A stretch of DNA of 64,000 nucleotides from Candidatus Omnitrophota bacterium (lineage in GTDB: Bacteria; Omnitrophota; Gorgyraeia; Duberdicusellales; 4484-171). The stretch spans positions 13,877 through 77,876 of the forward strand of contig JALOCC010000005.1 in NCBI GenBank assembly GCA_023227945.1, written 5' to 3'. Below are positions 23,950-34,800 of this stretch, one piece after another (within the stretch, counting starts at the first letter, position 1; every line of letters begins with the position of its first letter). The position numbers and the translations under genes are program-made. Below the pieces are notes generated by a model. The model had not been told where the DNA came from and did not search any database. It saw only the letters and a list, made by a program, of their open reading frames with translations.

Positions 23950-25458
23950 ATGGAAGACATTATATTTATAAATCCAAAGGCGGACGAACTGGGGCCCGTT
24001 GATTTTTTAGTGCCAAAGAGCGTTCCTCTGGGACTGGGGTCGCTCGCCGCTTATTTGATGGAAAAAAAATATAGCGTCAAAATAATTGACGAAGAGGTTG
24101 AAAGGTTAACGGTAAAAAAGATAAAAAAACTCACGCAAAACAGCCGGCAATTATTCGGCATCAGCTGCATGACGCCCACCGCAAGCCGCGGTTATGAGCT
24201 CGCAGATTTAATTAAATCAACATACCCTGATTCAACTATTGTTTTTGGAGGAATCCATCCAACCGTCCTGCCTGAGGAGGTCTTAAGCAACAAATCTATT
24301 GACCTTGTAGTTAAGGGCGAGGCTGAACCGGTGATTGAGCGGATAGTTATTAACCATAAAAATGGTGCGGGATTTAAGGATATACCTTCTTGCTCTTATA
24401 GAGACGGCGCAAATTTTATCCATAATCCAAGGGCCCCGCTAATTGACATAAATGTTTTGCCCGACATCCCGTATCATTTATTTGACCCAAAACTCTATGA
24501 TATGGGTTTTGTTATATCTTCAAGAGGCTGCCCTTATAATTGTGTTTTCTGCAGCCAGCGCGCAATTAACGGAAATACTTATCGTTATCGGGCGACAGAT
24601 AAAGTAATTAAAGAAATAGAAACATTAATTTCACTCTATAAGCCATCTAACATTGTTTTTTTTGACGACATTTTTACTCTTAACAAAAAAAGAATCCATG
24701 AACTTTGTAGCGGGATAATAGATAGGGGATTGAATTTGAAAGCCGAATTTACGATGGTGACTCGCGGAGATAGTATCGATGAAGATCTTTTGTGCAAGCT
24801 AAGAGCCGCTAATTTTACCGGGCTGGCTATCGGGGCAGAAACTGCCAGCGAAGAACTTATGAAAATGATTGATAAAAAGGAAACAGTTAAGGATGTCGTA
24901 AAAGGTATTACTTTAGCTAAACAGCATGGGTTTTTGGTAGACGTAGTATTTATCTATGGCCTTCCCGGAGAAACAAGAGAAGATAGGGTCGCGGCATTTA
25001 GATTGGCGCAGGCGTTAGACGTAGCCAAGGCGCGTTTTAATAACGCAACGCCATATCCCGGCACCAGGCTATGTAATATTGCCAAAGATGAAAATAACCT
25101 TAATATAGTCGGCGCATGGAAAAATTTTACGCCGACCGGCGCTTTAGCTGCAGCGCGGCCTTTTAAATGGGTTTTGCCATATTACCCTAAAGGCTCAACG
25201 CAGCAAGACATAATTATGGATGTCATCCAGGCAAATATGCTCTATTTTCTGCAGCCGCACCGCCTGCGCGTACTTATCAAAAACTCTATTGACCGCCGGG
25301 GCACAAAATGGCTGGTTTTACCCCCGAAATGGTGGCTTAGTATTCGCTATATTTATGGCCTTATCAGCGTAATTTTTATAAATTTAAGCAGGCTAATGCT
25401 ATTGGCTAAGTGGGGGTTGCAGGGAAAACTTCTGATTCAATGTAAATACGACAAATAA
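23950..25458 (+). CDS. B12-binding-domain radical SAM protein
   Basis: Residues about 1-145 form a cobalamin-binding-like Rossmann domain (VPLGLGSLAAYLMEKKY, VFGGIHPTVLPEEVL) without the DxHxxG motif, as is usual in this class. Then follows the radical SAM core with SSRGCPYNCVFCSQ, FFDDIFTLN, and FIYGLPGETREDR. Such enzymes often methylate unactivated carbons or rearrange sugars and lipids. It is a clear paralogue of 48489-50042 (shared GCPY.C.FCS, FIYGLP.ETREDR and NNATPYPGT motifs). Substrate unknown. Confidence 0.9.
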   Translation: MEDIIFINPKADELGPVDFLVPKSVPLGLGSLAAYLMEKKYSVKIIDEEVERLTVKKIKKLTQNSRQLFGISCMTPTASRGYELADLIKSTYPDSTIVFGGIHPTVLPEEVLSNKSIDLVVKGEAEPVIERIVINHKNGAGFKDIPSCSYRDGANFIHNPRAPLIDINVLPDIPYHLFDPKLYDMGFVISSRGCPYNCVFCSQRAINGNTYRYRATDKVIKEIETLISLYKPSNIVFFDDIFTLNKKRIHELCSGIIDRGLNLKAEFTMVTRGDSIDEDLLCKLRAANFTGLAIGAETASEELMKMIDKKETVKDVVKGITLAKQHGFLVDVVFIYGLPGETREDRVAAFRLAQALDVAKARFNNATPYPGTRLCNIAKDENNLNIVGAWKNFTPTGALAAARPFKWVLPYYPKGSTQQDIIMDVIQANMLYFLQPHRLRVLIKNSIDRRGTKWLVLPPKWWLSIRYIYGLISVIFINLSRLMLLAKWGLQGKLLIQCKYDK

Positions 25459-25483
25459 TTATTCAATCAGGATTTTAAATAAA

Positions 25484-26980
25484 ATGAACACTTTTGGCAG
25501 AGAGAAATTTGTTACTTTTTTTTATAACGATTATGAATCTCTTGGCATAGAATACATTTCAGCTGTTCTTAGGAAGGAAGGCGTAAAAACAAAACTGATT
25601 TATAAAAATCTTATAGATTATTACGCCTTTGATTCATCCAGGAAGATAGACGGGAAACTTTATCAAAAAATTGCTTCTGAAATATGCAGCCACAACCCCG
25701 ACGTTTTAGCGCTATCATTATTGACCGATACTTTTAAGGCCAATATGCTTATTGCCAGTTTTGTTAAAGAGTTAAATCCTAAGATTAAGATATTAGCCGG
25801 CGGGGTTCATGCAAGTTTACTACCCCAATTGACCCTAAGTTACCCGCAAATCGATGCTATATCGATAGGGGAGGGGGAATTTTCGGTATTAGCTTATATG
25901 CAAAGCCTTGATGCCATCTATGGCGGCGAATTCCCCCTTTTAAAAGGCATCGTCTACAAGCAAAACGAAAGATTAATAGGAAGCTTTTTGGATTATACGA
26001 TCAATGAAGAATTAGACAAAATTCCTTTCCCCGATAAGGATTTGTTTTACAACGAGGATCCGTCAATGAAGTCGCACTATTTTGTCCAATGCTCAAGAGG
26101 TTGTCCATTTGCTTGCTCCTTTTGCATTAATGATTATTTGAATTCCAAGGTAGGAGGGAAACGGTTTCGTTACCGTTCTCCGGAAAATATAATAGAAGAA
26201 CTCATGCTTGCTAAGCAAAAATATTCTCCGTCCTTTGTGGCGTTTCTGGATGAATGTTTTGGATTCGATAAGGAATGGATAACTAAGTTTCTTAATCTAT
26301 ATAAAGATAAAATTGCGCTACCTTTCTTGGCCTCTATACATCCTAATATAGTAACGCCGCAATTAGCGGATTTGATGCAAGATGCCAACTGTGCTTATGT
26401 GGCTATGGGTGTTCAATCCTTAAATGAGAATATATCCAAGACTGTTTTAAAAAGAAGTATAAAGCGGGATAAAGTAGCTAAGGCGATAGAATTAATTCGC
26501 TCAAGGAACATGATACTTCAATGCGACCATATTTTTGGCATTCCCGGCGAAAACCGCAGCGACATGCTGGATACCTTGTCTTTTTACAATGAAAACCGCC
26601 CGAGCCTGGTGAGCGTATATTGGCTAAGTTTCTATCCGAAGGCATATATAACAGAGTTTGCCAGAGAAAAAGGTATTATTTCTGAGCAGGATATCGAAGA
26701 TATTGAGAATGGGAAGATTTCTTCGGGAATAAAAAGAGTATACGGTTATTACGATATTAATTTCTGGATGAATTATTTTATTTTTCTCAATAAAAACTTC
26801 ATACGCTGGGTTATAAATTCCGGTTTTTTGAGTCTTTTTAAAATAAAGAATATCTTTATTTCAAGCGCCTTCCCGCGGGCGCTTTTCGCGCTGTTGCATA
26901 AAAGAGATTGGAATAGATATTATATGAGAAGAGTTATTATGAAAAAAATAAACAATTTAAAGGTATGGGGGCCTTCTTGA
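25484..26980 (+). CDS. B12-binding-domain radical SAM protein
   Basis: The 498-residue protein has an N-terminal cobalamin-domain-like part (LGIEYISAVLRKEGVKT, ILAGGVHASLLP, SIGEGEFSVLAYM), the radical SAM cysteines in CSRGCPFACSFCIND (about residues 205-219) and a C-terminal part with CDHIFGIPGENRSDML. It belongs to the same superfamily as its upstream neighbour but is distinctly divergent. Followed after seven bases by a membrane protein gene. Function unknown beyond radical chemistry. Confidence 0.9.
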   Translation: MNTFGREKFVTFFYNDYESLGIEYISAVLRKEGVKTKLIYKNLIDYYAFDSSRKIDGKLYQKIASEICSHNPDVLALSLLTDTFKANMLIASFVKELNPKIKILAGGVHASLLPQLTLSYPQIDAISIGEGEFSVLAYMQSLDAIYGGEFPLLKGIVYKQNERLIGSFLDYTINEELDKIPFPDKDLFYNEDPSMKSHYFVQCSRGCPFACSFCINDYLNSKVGGKRFRYRSPENIIEELMLAKQKYSPSFVAFLDECFGFDKEWITKFLNLYKDKIALPFLASIHPNIVTPQLADLMQDANCAYVAMGVQSLNENISKTVLKRSIKRDKVAKAIELIRSRNMILQCDHIFGIPGENRSDMLDTLSFYNENRPSLVSVYWLSFYPKAYITEFAREKGIISEQDIEDIENGKISSGIKRVYGYYDINFWMNYFIFLNKNFIRWVINSGFLSLFKIKNIFISSAFPRALFALLHKRDWNRYYMRRVIMKKINNLKVWGPS

Positions 26981-26987
26981 ATTCGTT

Positions 26988-28547
26988 ATGGCACAGTATT
27001 TAAAGTTACCGCAGCTGCATAGCCGCGTATTTCTTTACGGCATTGTTTTGATAATAATTATTTCCGGAACCTTAAAGATAAACCAAAATATAGCTAATAA
27101 AGGACAAGGCTATTTTGTGCTAAAAAATATAGACCAGGCAAATGAGGCGGCCCGGCTTGGGTATATTAAATACGAGGTCAATGATTATGCTGAAGCTTTT
27201 GGTTTAAAATGGGAATCAAAGCCGGGAATTAGAAGAATAATTCGTTCCGGCCCGGACGATTTTGATGATATAGGCTATATATCAATGTTAGAATTAATCG
27301 CGCTTGGCGGCAAAAAGATGACGCTTGGGCTCGTAGAGCAATTGCATAATATCGTTTTTATACTTTCTCTGGTAATGCTTGCTTTTGCGGTAAGGAAACT
27401 GTGCAATAATATATTTGCCGGATGGTTATTTTTAATCTTAGCTTTAATATTTAAAAAAAACATTCTTTCCTTAGTCTACGGCTCGCCGGATAGCCGCACT
27501 TTCGTAATATCTTTTTCTTGCGCGGTAATGTTTATTATATTTTCATTAAATTGGCTAAAAAAATATTTTTTTACGGCTAAAGGATCAATGGCAATATTAT
27601 TTTTCGGCATGATAGTCGGGATAATGATGCTGTTTAGATCTTCCGAAGGGTTGGCGGCAACTTGTGCTATTTATTTTTGCATAATTTTTTTAAATGTTAA
27701 ACTCCGGGAAAAAATTACCTCAGCGCTTATTATATTTTTAGGAATTTTTTTCGTGACGATTATATTACCTATAGGGTTTGCTTTGCATAGAGATATTAAA
27801 ACAGGGGAATTTACAGGCGACCTTAAACCTTATCTGCAGACCACCGGCCGGCACGCCGCATGGCATTCTCTTGTTGCGGGTTTAGGCAGATACCCCAATA
27901 GCTTGGGCATGAGATACAGTGATATAGTTTTGTATGATCTTGTTCGGGCTAAATACCCTAAAGCCATGCACCCTAAGCTTAATATTCAGGGAGAAGGATA
28001 TTACGATGTTTTACAAAAAATTTATTTTCAATACGTCGCCAATCACCCTATTGAGTATATTAAAAATGTTGCTCAAGGATATCTTGAATTATTTTACGTT
28101 ATACCCTATGTTACCAGTGTAGGGAATCTACCCTGGTTTTATGGATATCTTCCAATAAAACCGGGAGTTATCCCTTATGAAAGAGATAAAGCTTGGAACG
28201 TAAATGGCCTTGTCTGTTTAAGGTTATTTTATTTGCGGCTCAGTTCTACTGAATGGATAACATTTTTTCTTGCTTTTTTCAGCATTGCCGCTGCGGTTGT
28301 TTCGACGTTTTTTGGCGTCCCCGCGAAAACATACCGCGGTGTTTTTTTGGCAATTGTTTTTTATTTATTCTTACTTGCCACGCAGCGCGCCTTAATTCCT
28401 AATCATGGGCTAAACTTTATCGTTGCCTTTTGGATATTTTCTATCATATCTTTTCTATATATATGTTTTACTGATAATGTAGCAAGATATTTTTTCTGCC
28501 ATAAATTAAAAGTTTTAATAAAAAACTACAAAATTAGGAGATTATAG
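26988..28547 (+). CDS. Multi-pass membrane protein of unknown function, GT-C-like
   Basis: I do not recognise the 519-residue protein as a named family. It has an N-terminal membrane helix (about residues 13-27), a periplasmic stretch to about residue 105, and roughly ten further hydrophobic segments, with an extramembrane loop around residues 270-370. The pattern (FRSSEGLAATCAIY, YPKAMHPKLN, LIPNHGLNFIVAFW) is echoed in the protein at 35048-37147 (CRTSEGYIAIVSLLS, YPEMKNRF, LIPTHGQSAVVTFNM), so the two form a family. The layout is compatible with a polyprenyl-phosphate-sugar-dependent GT-C transferase but no catalytic motif proves it. Confidence 0.7.
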   Translation: MAQYLKLPQLHSRVFLYGIVLIIIISGTLKINQNIANKGQGYFVLKNIDQANEAARLGYIKYEVNDYAEAFGLKWESKPGIRRIIRSGPDDFDDIGYISMLELIALGGKKMTLGLVEQLHNIVFILSLVMLAFAVRKLCNNIFAGWLFLILALIFKKNILSLVYGSPDSRTFVISFSCAVMFIIFSLNWLKKYFFTAKGSMAILFFGMIVGIMMLFRSSEGLAATCAIYFCIIFLNVKLREKITSALIIFLGIFFVTIILPIGFALHRDIKTGEFTGDLKPYLQTTGRHAAWHSLVAGLGRYPNSLGMRYSDIVLYDLVRAKYPKAMHPKLNIQGEGYYDVLQKIYFQYVANHPIEYIKNVAQGYLELFYVIPYVTSVGNLPWFYGYLPIKPGVIPYERDKAWNVNGLVCLRLFYLRLSSTEWITFFLAFFSIAAAVVSTFFGVPAKTYRGVFLAIVFYLFLLATQRALIPNHGLNFIVAFWIFSIISFLYICFTDNVARYFFCHKLKVLIKNYKIRRL

Positions 28548-29348
28548 ATGCCTAAAAAGTCATCTATTCGCGCCGAAGATTACAATTTAGTTTCTTCTAC
28601 AAGAAACGAGAAAGTATCTACCGATGCTATTGCCATAATCATTCCGTGTTATAACGAAGAAAAAAGGCTTAAAAGGGATGCCTTTGTGGATGAGCTTTCA
28701 AACTATTCCAATCTAACTTTTTTATTTGTAAACGATGGCAGTAAAGATAATACTTTATCAGTTATACAAAAAATATGTACCGTCAATCCCGAGAGGGCTT
28801 TATGTTTTTCGCTTGAGGCAAATAAAGGTAAAGCAGAAGCGGTAAGGCAGGGCATGCTTTATTTATTAGAAAAGGATAAATACGATATTATTGGTTTCTG
28901 GGACGCTGATTTGGCAGTACCACTTTCAGAAATTTGGGATTTTGTTGAAATTTTTAAGAAGAATTCGAATATAAAAGCAGTAATTGGCAGCCGCGTTCAT
29001 CTTGCCGGCAGGTCAATTGAACGTGTGCACCTGCGACATTATTTTGGCAGACTGTTTGCCACTGTTGTTGATTTGACTTTTGACATTCATGTTTATGACA
29101 CTCAATGCGGAGCTAAACTTTTTGACAGTAGAATACTCGCTGCCGTAGCTAGAGAGCCTTTCTGTTCTCGGTGGATATTCGATGTAGAGATTATTATACG
29201 CATATCAAGGTTAATCGGAACTCGTGATTGGTTATATGAGGTTCCGGTAGAGGAATGGAAGAATATTTCCGGGACAAAACGTTCTATTTCCGCTTACACC
29301 CAAGCCTTATTTGATTATATGAGTTTAATGATGGAGTATCGGCGTTGA
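28548..29348 (+). CDS. GT2 glycosyltransferase, dolichyl-phosphate-glucose/mannose synthase-like
   Basis: The 266-residue protein has IIPCYNEEKRLKRD, FVNDGSKDNT, NKGKAEAVRQGM, the DxD motif in FWDADLAVP, and DTQCGAKLFD, all typical of the DPG1/Alg5 branch of GT2. No C-terminal membrane helices. It starts one base after the preceding gene ends and overlaps the YfhO-like gene by four bases; a polyprenyl-phosphate hexose made by it is a plausible donor for that membrane protein. Confidence 0.87.
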   Translation: MPKKSSIRAEDYNLVSSTRNEKVSTDAIAIIIPCYNEEKRLKRDAFVDELSNYSNLTFLFVNDGSKDNTLSVIQKICTVNPERALCFSLEANKGKAEAVRQGMLYLLEKDKYDIIGFWDADLAVPLSEIWDFVEIFKKNSNIKAVIGSRVHLAGRSIERVHLRHYFGRLFATVVDLTFDIHVYDTQCGAKLFDSRILAAVAREPFCSRWIFDVEIIIRISRLIGTRDWLYEVPVEEWKNISGTKRSISAYTQALFDYMSLMMEYRR

Positions 29349-31816
29349 AATTATTAAAAATTAATATATTTAGGTTGAAAAATTATCTTATCGCAAAATT
29401 TAATTTCCCTTTGGTTCTATTATTCCTGTTCCCTTTTTATTTTGCTTATAACTTATATCGCGGCAAGGTTTTCTTTTCGCATAATGATTTTGCGGGAATG
29501 TATTATCCTTTTCGGCAGTGGTTCCTTGGCCGCCTTATGAATTTTAAATTCCCCCTCTGGAATCCCTACTGGGGTACAGGCCATGAAGCAGTTATATGGT
29601 CTACGGTACCCCTTGACCCTTATACATTTTTTGAACTTATTATAGGGCCTCAATATAGATACTTTTATCTTATACAATGCATGGCGCTTGTTTTAGCCGG
29701 ATATTATATATTTAGAAAAATGAAACTTGATTCATGGGCGGCAACAACATGTTCTTTGCTTTTCTTTTTGTCCCCTTTAATCACGTATTGGTATTTTGAA
29801 TTTATCAATACCAATACCTTTATAGCGCATATGTTTACTTTTTTATTTATAATTAAATGGCTTGAAACGGGCAAATGGCGGTATGTTTTATTGATAGGCT
29901 GGTCATTCTTTTTGGGAATGTTTGGAACAAAGTTAGAATTCTGGTTTTTTGAATTTATTTTTTTTACTTTATTACTGATAACTGCCTTTTTCGTCATAAA
30001 GCCCAAGAGGCCTTCAATGATTATTTTTGCCTGGCTGAGCATTTTAGTTGCGATTTTAGCACAAAGCTGGCAAATAAATCTTTTATTAAATGCATTAAGT
30101 AATTCCGGACGTATGCTTGTACCGCACAGCTTAGCAAACCTTTTTTCTTTTGAATTATATAAGAATCTTTTTCTAAGCCTGAGCGATTCAGAACTAATTC
30201 CACTTACGCTGATTTGCGTTTTTGCATTTATCGGGCTATACAACAGGTCTCGTTACCGCTGGGATTTTATTTTTTTAGGTTTAATCGTACTTTTTTTATT
30301 TAAATCTTGGGAATTCACCTTTTTGCCATTATTTCTACGTAGTCCCGTTTTCTTCGGTGCCTTACTTGCTTTTTTACTTTCAATTCGTAAAACCTCACAG
30401 AAACATTTGTTATCTGCCTGGATTATTTTTATGCTTGGTGCTTACTATTGGTATAAACCGCTGGTTAATTTTGATGAGCTATATTTACTTCGCACAGCCC
30501 CGTTTCTTTTTAAATTAGTATGGGGATTCTTTGTTTGGTTGGGATGCTTAGAAGCGCATAGCAATAAAATAGTTAGATGGGCATATCTGTCTATTTTTAT
30601 AGTTTTTCTACTAGAAACTCAAGGGCAGATTATTTTAACTCACCTCTTTGGCCTTGTTTGGATTCCGGGACGGGACAATTATTTAATAGATTTTTCTTTT
30701 GTTCTTATGGCTGCCTTTGGGGTTATGCGTAATTTTAGATTCAAATCAGTTATTTTAAAACTCGCCCCTTTTATTATCGTGTTCTCTGCATATAATAATT
30801 TATACTATACCCTGCCTCGTCAGTCAGTTCCGGGGTATGCAAACCCCCTGTTGCGCTCGGGACTCAATTACGATCCTTTTAAGGAAGTCCCGGACTTGAA
30901 AACAATTATCGAAAAATTTAGCTATATACCTTATCGCAGAGCGCTTGACCCCGATATTGAAAAACAGCTTCCTCAAAACCAAGGGACATTTCTTCTTGAA
31001 AAAACAGATAATGTCACATTTTATGGCAGTATGAAACCATCGCGATATACTGAATTAGTAAATTTTTATAATTATGGTATTACCCCGGAAGATAAGATAT
31101 CGGGTTATCCTTCGGTCTATTCAGAAAAAACAATCTCACGGCTTCCCAAATTAAAAACTAAAGGGTTTACTAATAATATAATTTATTATTTTACGGTTTG
31201 GACCATCCCGCCCTTAGATTCAGATTTACTTAAATTGCTGGGGGTGGACTATATTGTGACTAGAGATAATAATTTGCTGCTTTCGTCAGCGCAGAAATTA
31301 GGGCTTAAGAATATTACAAAATACGGAGATTTTAATGTGGCAGAGCTATCTGAAACGTTGCCGCGCTCATTTTTAGTCTCTAATGTAACTGGAGATAATT
31401 TTGATGATTTCAAAAATAATATGCGCCCCTCTATTAAATTAGAGAACCAACACTTATCGAGGGCATCAAATACCTATCTTGTTAAACCCGCACACATTCT
31501 TAAGTATGAACCCGAATATGTTGAAATATCGGTAGAATCTTCTCGTGGAGGATATTTGGTTTTGACTGATATTTTTCATCCCTACTGGTCAGCTTTTGTT
31601 GACGGAAAGCTTACGGAGATTGTTCCGGCATTTTATGCTTTTCGTGCAATTAAGGTGCCCGACGGTATACATAAAGTCGAATTTCTTTGTAGGGTACCGC
31701 ATTTTGCCGTAGCATCTTTCACATCGATTACATTAGTCATAATATTTCTGATTGCAACCTTGTATCTCTGGAATAAAGAATATAATTTTAATGTCAGGCA
31801 AGCGCAGAAGAAATAA
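29345..31816 (+). CDS. YfhO-like multi-pass membrane protein
   Basis: The 823-residue protein has a first helix at about residues 19-37, then about twelve more hydrophobic segments to residue 480, an extracytoplasmic domain from about 490 to 785, and a final helix at about 793-813. The front FSHNDFAGMYYPFRQW and LWNPYWGTGHE motifs and the end motif GYLVLTDIFHPYWSAFVDG are hallmarks of the YfhO family, implicated in glycosylation of lipoteichoic acid in Gram-positives and common in glycan loci. The start is TTG with GGAG upstream. One of four such proteins in the window. Confidence 0.85.
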   Translation: MKLLKINIFRLKNYLIAKFNFPLVLLFLFPFYFAYNLYRGKVFFSHNDFAGMYYPFRQWFLGRLMNFKFPLWNPYWGTGHEAVIWSTVPLDPYTFFELIIGPQYRYFYLIQCMALVLAGYYIFRKMKLDSWAATTCSLLFFLSPLITYWYFEFINTNTFIAHMFTFLFIIKWLETGKWRYVLLIGWSFFLGMFGTKLEFWFFEFIFFTLLLITAFFVIKPKRPSMIIFAWLSILVAILAQSWQINLLLNALSNSGRMLVPHSLANLFSFELYKNLFLSLSDSELIPLTLICVFAFIGLYNRSRYRWDFIFLGLIVLFLFKSWEFTFLPLFLRSPVFFGALLAFLLSIRKTSQKHLLSAWIIFMLGAYYWYKPLVNFDELYLLRTAPFLFKLVWGFFVWLGCLEAHSNKIVRWAYLSIFIVFLLETQGQIILTHLFGLVWIPGRDNYLIDFSFVLMAAFGVMRNFRFKSVILKLAPFIIVFSAYNNLYYTLPRQSVPGYANPLLRSGLNYDPFKEVPDLKTIIEKFSYIPYRRALDPDIEKQLPQNQGTFLLEKTDNVTFYGSMKPSRYTELVNFYNYGITPEDKISGYPSVYSEKTISRLPKLKTKGFTNNIIYYFTVWTIPPLDSDLLKLLGVDYIVTRDNNLLLSSAQKLGLKNITKYGDFNVAELSETLPRSFLVSNVTGDNFDDFKNNMRPSIKLENQHLSRASNTYLVKPAHILKYEPEYVEISVESSRGGYLVLTDIFHPYWSAFVDGKLTEIVPAFYAFRAIKVPDGIHKVEFLCRVPHFAVASFTSITLVIIFLIATLYLWNKEYNFNVRQAQKK

Positions 31817-31877
31817 TATGAAAAGGCCCCTTTACTTTATAGATTATATTAAAAACGAAAAGATAAAATAGGGTAGT

Positions 31878-34800
31878 ATGTTAACAAATAGAATGAAAAA
31901 TATTATATATATTGCCTTGCTGGTTGTCATAGCTTTTTATCTTATTTATCCGTTGCTGGCAGGAAATTATATGTATGTTACCGGAGAATATGATATTTAT
32001 AAATCTTTTATGGTTAATTTTATAGATTCCTTAAAAAAAGGAGTATTGCCCACTTGGAATGAATACGTAGGATGCGGTTCTCCCGCAATGCTCTTTGGGC
32101 ATTATCCGATCAGCCAAAATACGATATTCTACATGCTTTTTGGATATAATGAGTTTAATTCTTATTTTGTGCGATTTTTAAATTTGTTAATTTTGCTTTC
32201 TACTTTTATATATGCCTGTAAATTTTTAAAGTTTAGCTATTGGCTTGCCTTGCTCGGCGCACTTGTTTATTTCAGCGTTAATTTCGTTACGCGATTTATT
32301 ATTACTGACACAATAGGCAATGTGCACCTGGTTTACCCGCTTCTGGCGATTTTAATTATAAAGATTATCCAAGATTATAACAAAAAAGATATATTGATTT
32401 TCAGCCTTTTTTATATTCTTTGGTTAAGCGGAGCCCATATCACTTATTTTTTTATGCCCTTGACAATGCTTTTCTTCTTCTATTGGGTTGCCATATTCGT
32501 TCTCCATAAACCTAAAATATTTAAATTACAGGAGTTAAGAAAGTATATAGGACTGTGTTTTATGTTATTTATTGTTCCTTTATCGGCAGTACTATATCAG
32601 TATTATTATATTTATGATGTGTTAGTTATTTCAAATAGAATTAAGCAGGGATTAATCGTCAGTCCCTTTCAGCCCGTAGCCTGGGAGCAGCTGGCGGTTT
32701 CGTTTAGGTCTTCTTCGTATATTTGGGTAGGAGTATCTTTATTCATAATTTATATAGTTTTTAAAGTAATAATTTCAAAATATAAATCTTTCCAGAACAA
32801 GAAGTTAAATATTTTTTTTATATGGTTAGTAGCATTAACAGGCATTCTTTTGCTATTTTTTCCAGAAAAGAGTTTAAGCCTGCTCCGCCCACTAGGCCTA
32901 GATTATACGATAACAGCTTCTAACGGCAGCAATAGCAACTATAGATTGGTGAAACTGTTAAAAGAAAATCTTATCCCCGGCGGCGGTTTTTCAGGAAACG
33001 CAAACGGATGGAAAACTAATCTCGCAGCCTTATCGATTATCCCTGATGGGCAATCCGGAAGCTGCCTTAAGATCACGACGACGGATGATGCAATAGGTTA
33101 CGCTTATTATGCCTTTGCCACTAAACCTAAACAGATGTATAAAATTTCAGTTTTTTACAAAAAAGGCACGGCAGCAAACGGTCAAATTAAGGTAGGAACT
33201 TCGATTGACGACACATCTTTATATTATTCCGATGTTATTTCTAACGCTGAGTGGAGACGATATGATGGTTCCTTCCAGGCCACAGGTCCCGTTACCTATC
33301 TTACCTTGGTCGATCTCACTTCTTTAAAAGGTGAAACTTCTTATTTTGATACGGTTGCTCTTTATGAGCTAAAGCCATCTGTTCTTTCCGACGGCATCCC
33401 TCTTTTAAAATCCACTGTTTTTAAAATTTCATTGTTTTTATTCTTTTTGATAAACACGATTATTCTTTATAAGAAAAGGAAAAGTTTTGCTATTTCGCTT
33501 CCGGAAATCTTCAGCCTGCTCGTTATTTTTATTATATATATTTCTATGTTGTCGTACTATTTCTTTTCTCCAGAGAACATAATCGGTGATGTAAATGGGT
33601 ATGATTTTGATTTATTTAGAGAGATGAGCTTTGCTTTTCAGATTATTTTTACCTTTTGCGTGTTATATTCTATAAAAGCATATAGAAATAATAAAATAAT
33701 GAAAATTATGTTAGCGTTATTGATTATTCTGTATTTAATGCGTTCACATTTTACAATATTGCTATTACGCTTTACGGGTTTTGTTTGGTATGCTACAAGG
33801 GATGGAGTAATTTTCAGCCTCATTTTCTCTGTTTTATTTATGTTTGGTCTAAAACAATTATTCAAAGATTTCTTGCAGTTTTTTAAATATAACAATAAAG
33901 AGAATGCTGTCTTTATCAAAAATTGTTTCCTCGCCTCTCTTATTATCCTTTTTGTGTGGGATTGCGGACATAAATTCTACAAAGGTACATCGCACCGCTA
34001 TGTTTTTGGCGCGAAAGATAAAATTTGCAGTACTGCAAGAGAAAGGGGGTATCTGGCTGGCAAGCGTGAGATTGTCTTATTAAATAATGAACTGCTAGAA
34101 TTGGATAAATTGACAAAGCATTTTTATCGAACATTTACCCCTGAGAATAATTTTCTTTATTTAGCCGGCGAGTTGCAGCAATATAAAATTTACGAAGCTG
34201 CTATTTATGAGTCTAGTATTTCAAAAGAAATGTATGATTTTTTCAACTACACTATCTTGGGGAAAAACCGATCAAATGCTGCGGAGCTTAAAGATGTATT
34301 ACCGTATTTTTTATTCACAAAACATGTTCATGCTGGTTTAGGGCTTACTCATAAAGAAATTATGTATAGCGATTTCTTTATGTTTAATCCAAAAACCGAC
34401 GCCGAATATCTAAAAAATCAAAATATTGAGTTCTTGTGGGATATTGCCCAGGTAAAATATTTGATTATCGGTCCAGAATTTTCAGATGCTTTGGATAATT
34501 TTAATGATAAGGAAAATTATAAATTACTTGGTAGATATAGAGAGTTAAGGTTAAATTTGTACGAAATTATTAAAAATAAAAATTATTCAAAATTAGCTGT
34601 TTATCCGTTAGCCGATAAAGAAAATCAAAACGAAATAATTGAAAATATGAATTCAACGGATATCAAGATATTAAAAAGCATATATTCAAAGTTAATATTC
34701 TTGGATCAATACAATGCAGACTTTGAGTTATCAAAAAATTTATCCGGTGATAATACGAGATATTACAAAATTGATTCAAAAAAACGGGGTATTCTAATTG

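Noticed and set aside
31818..31871. 17-codon frame between the two YfhO-like genes
   Set aside because: Too short, no known leader-peptide pattern and no regulatory hairpin next to it.
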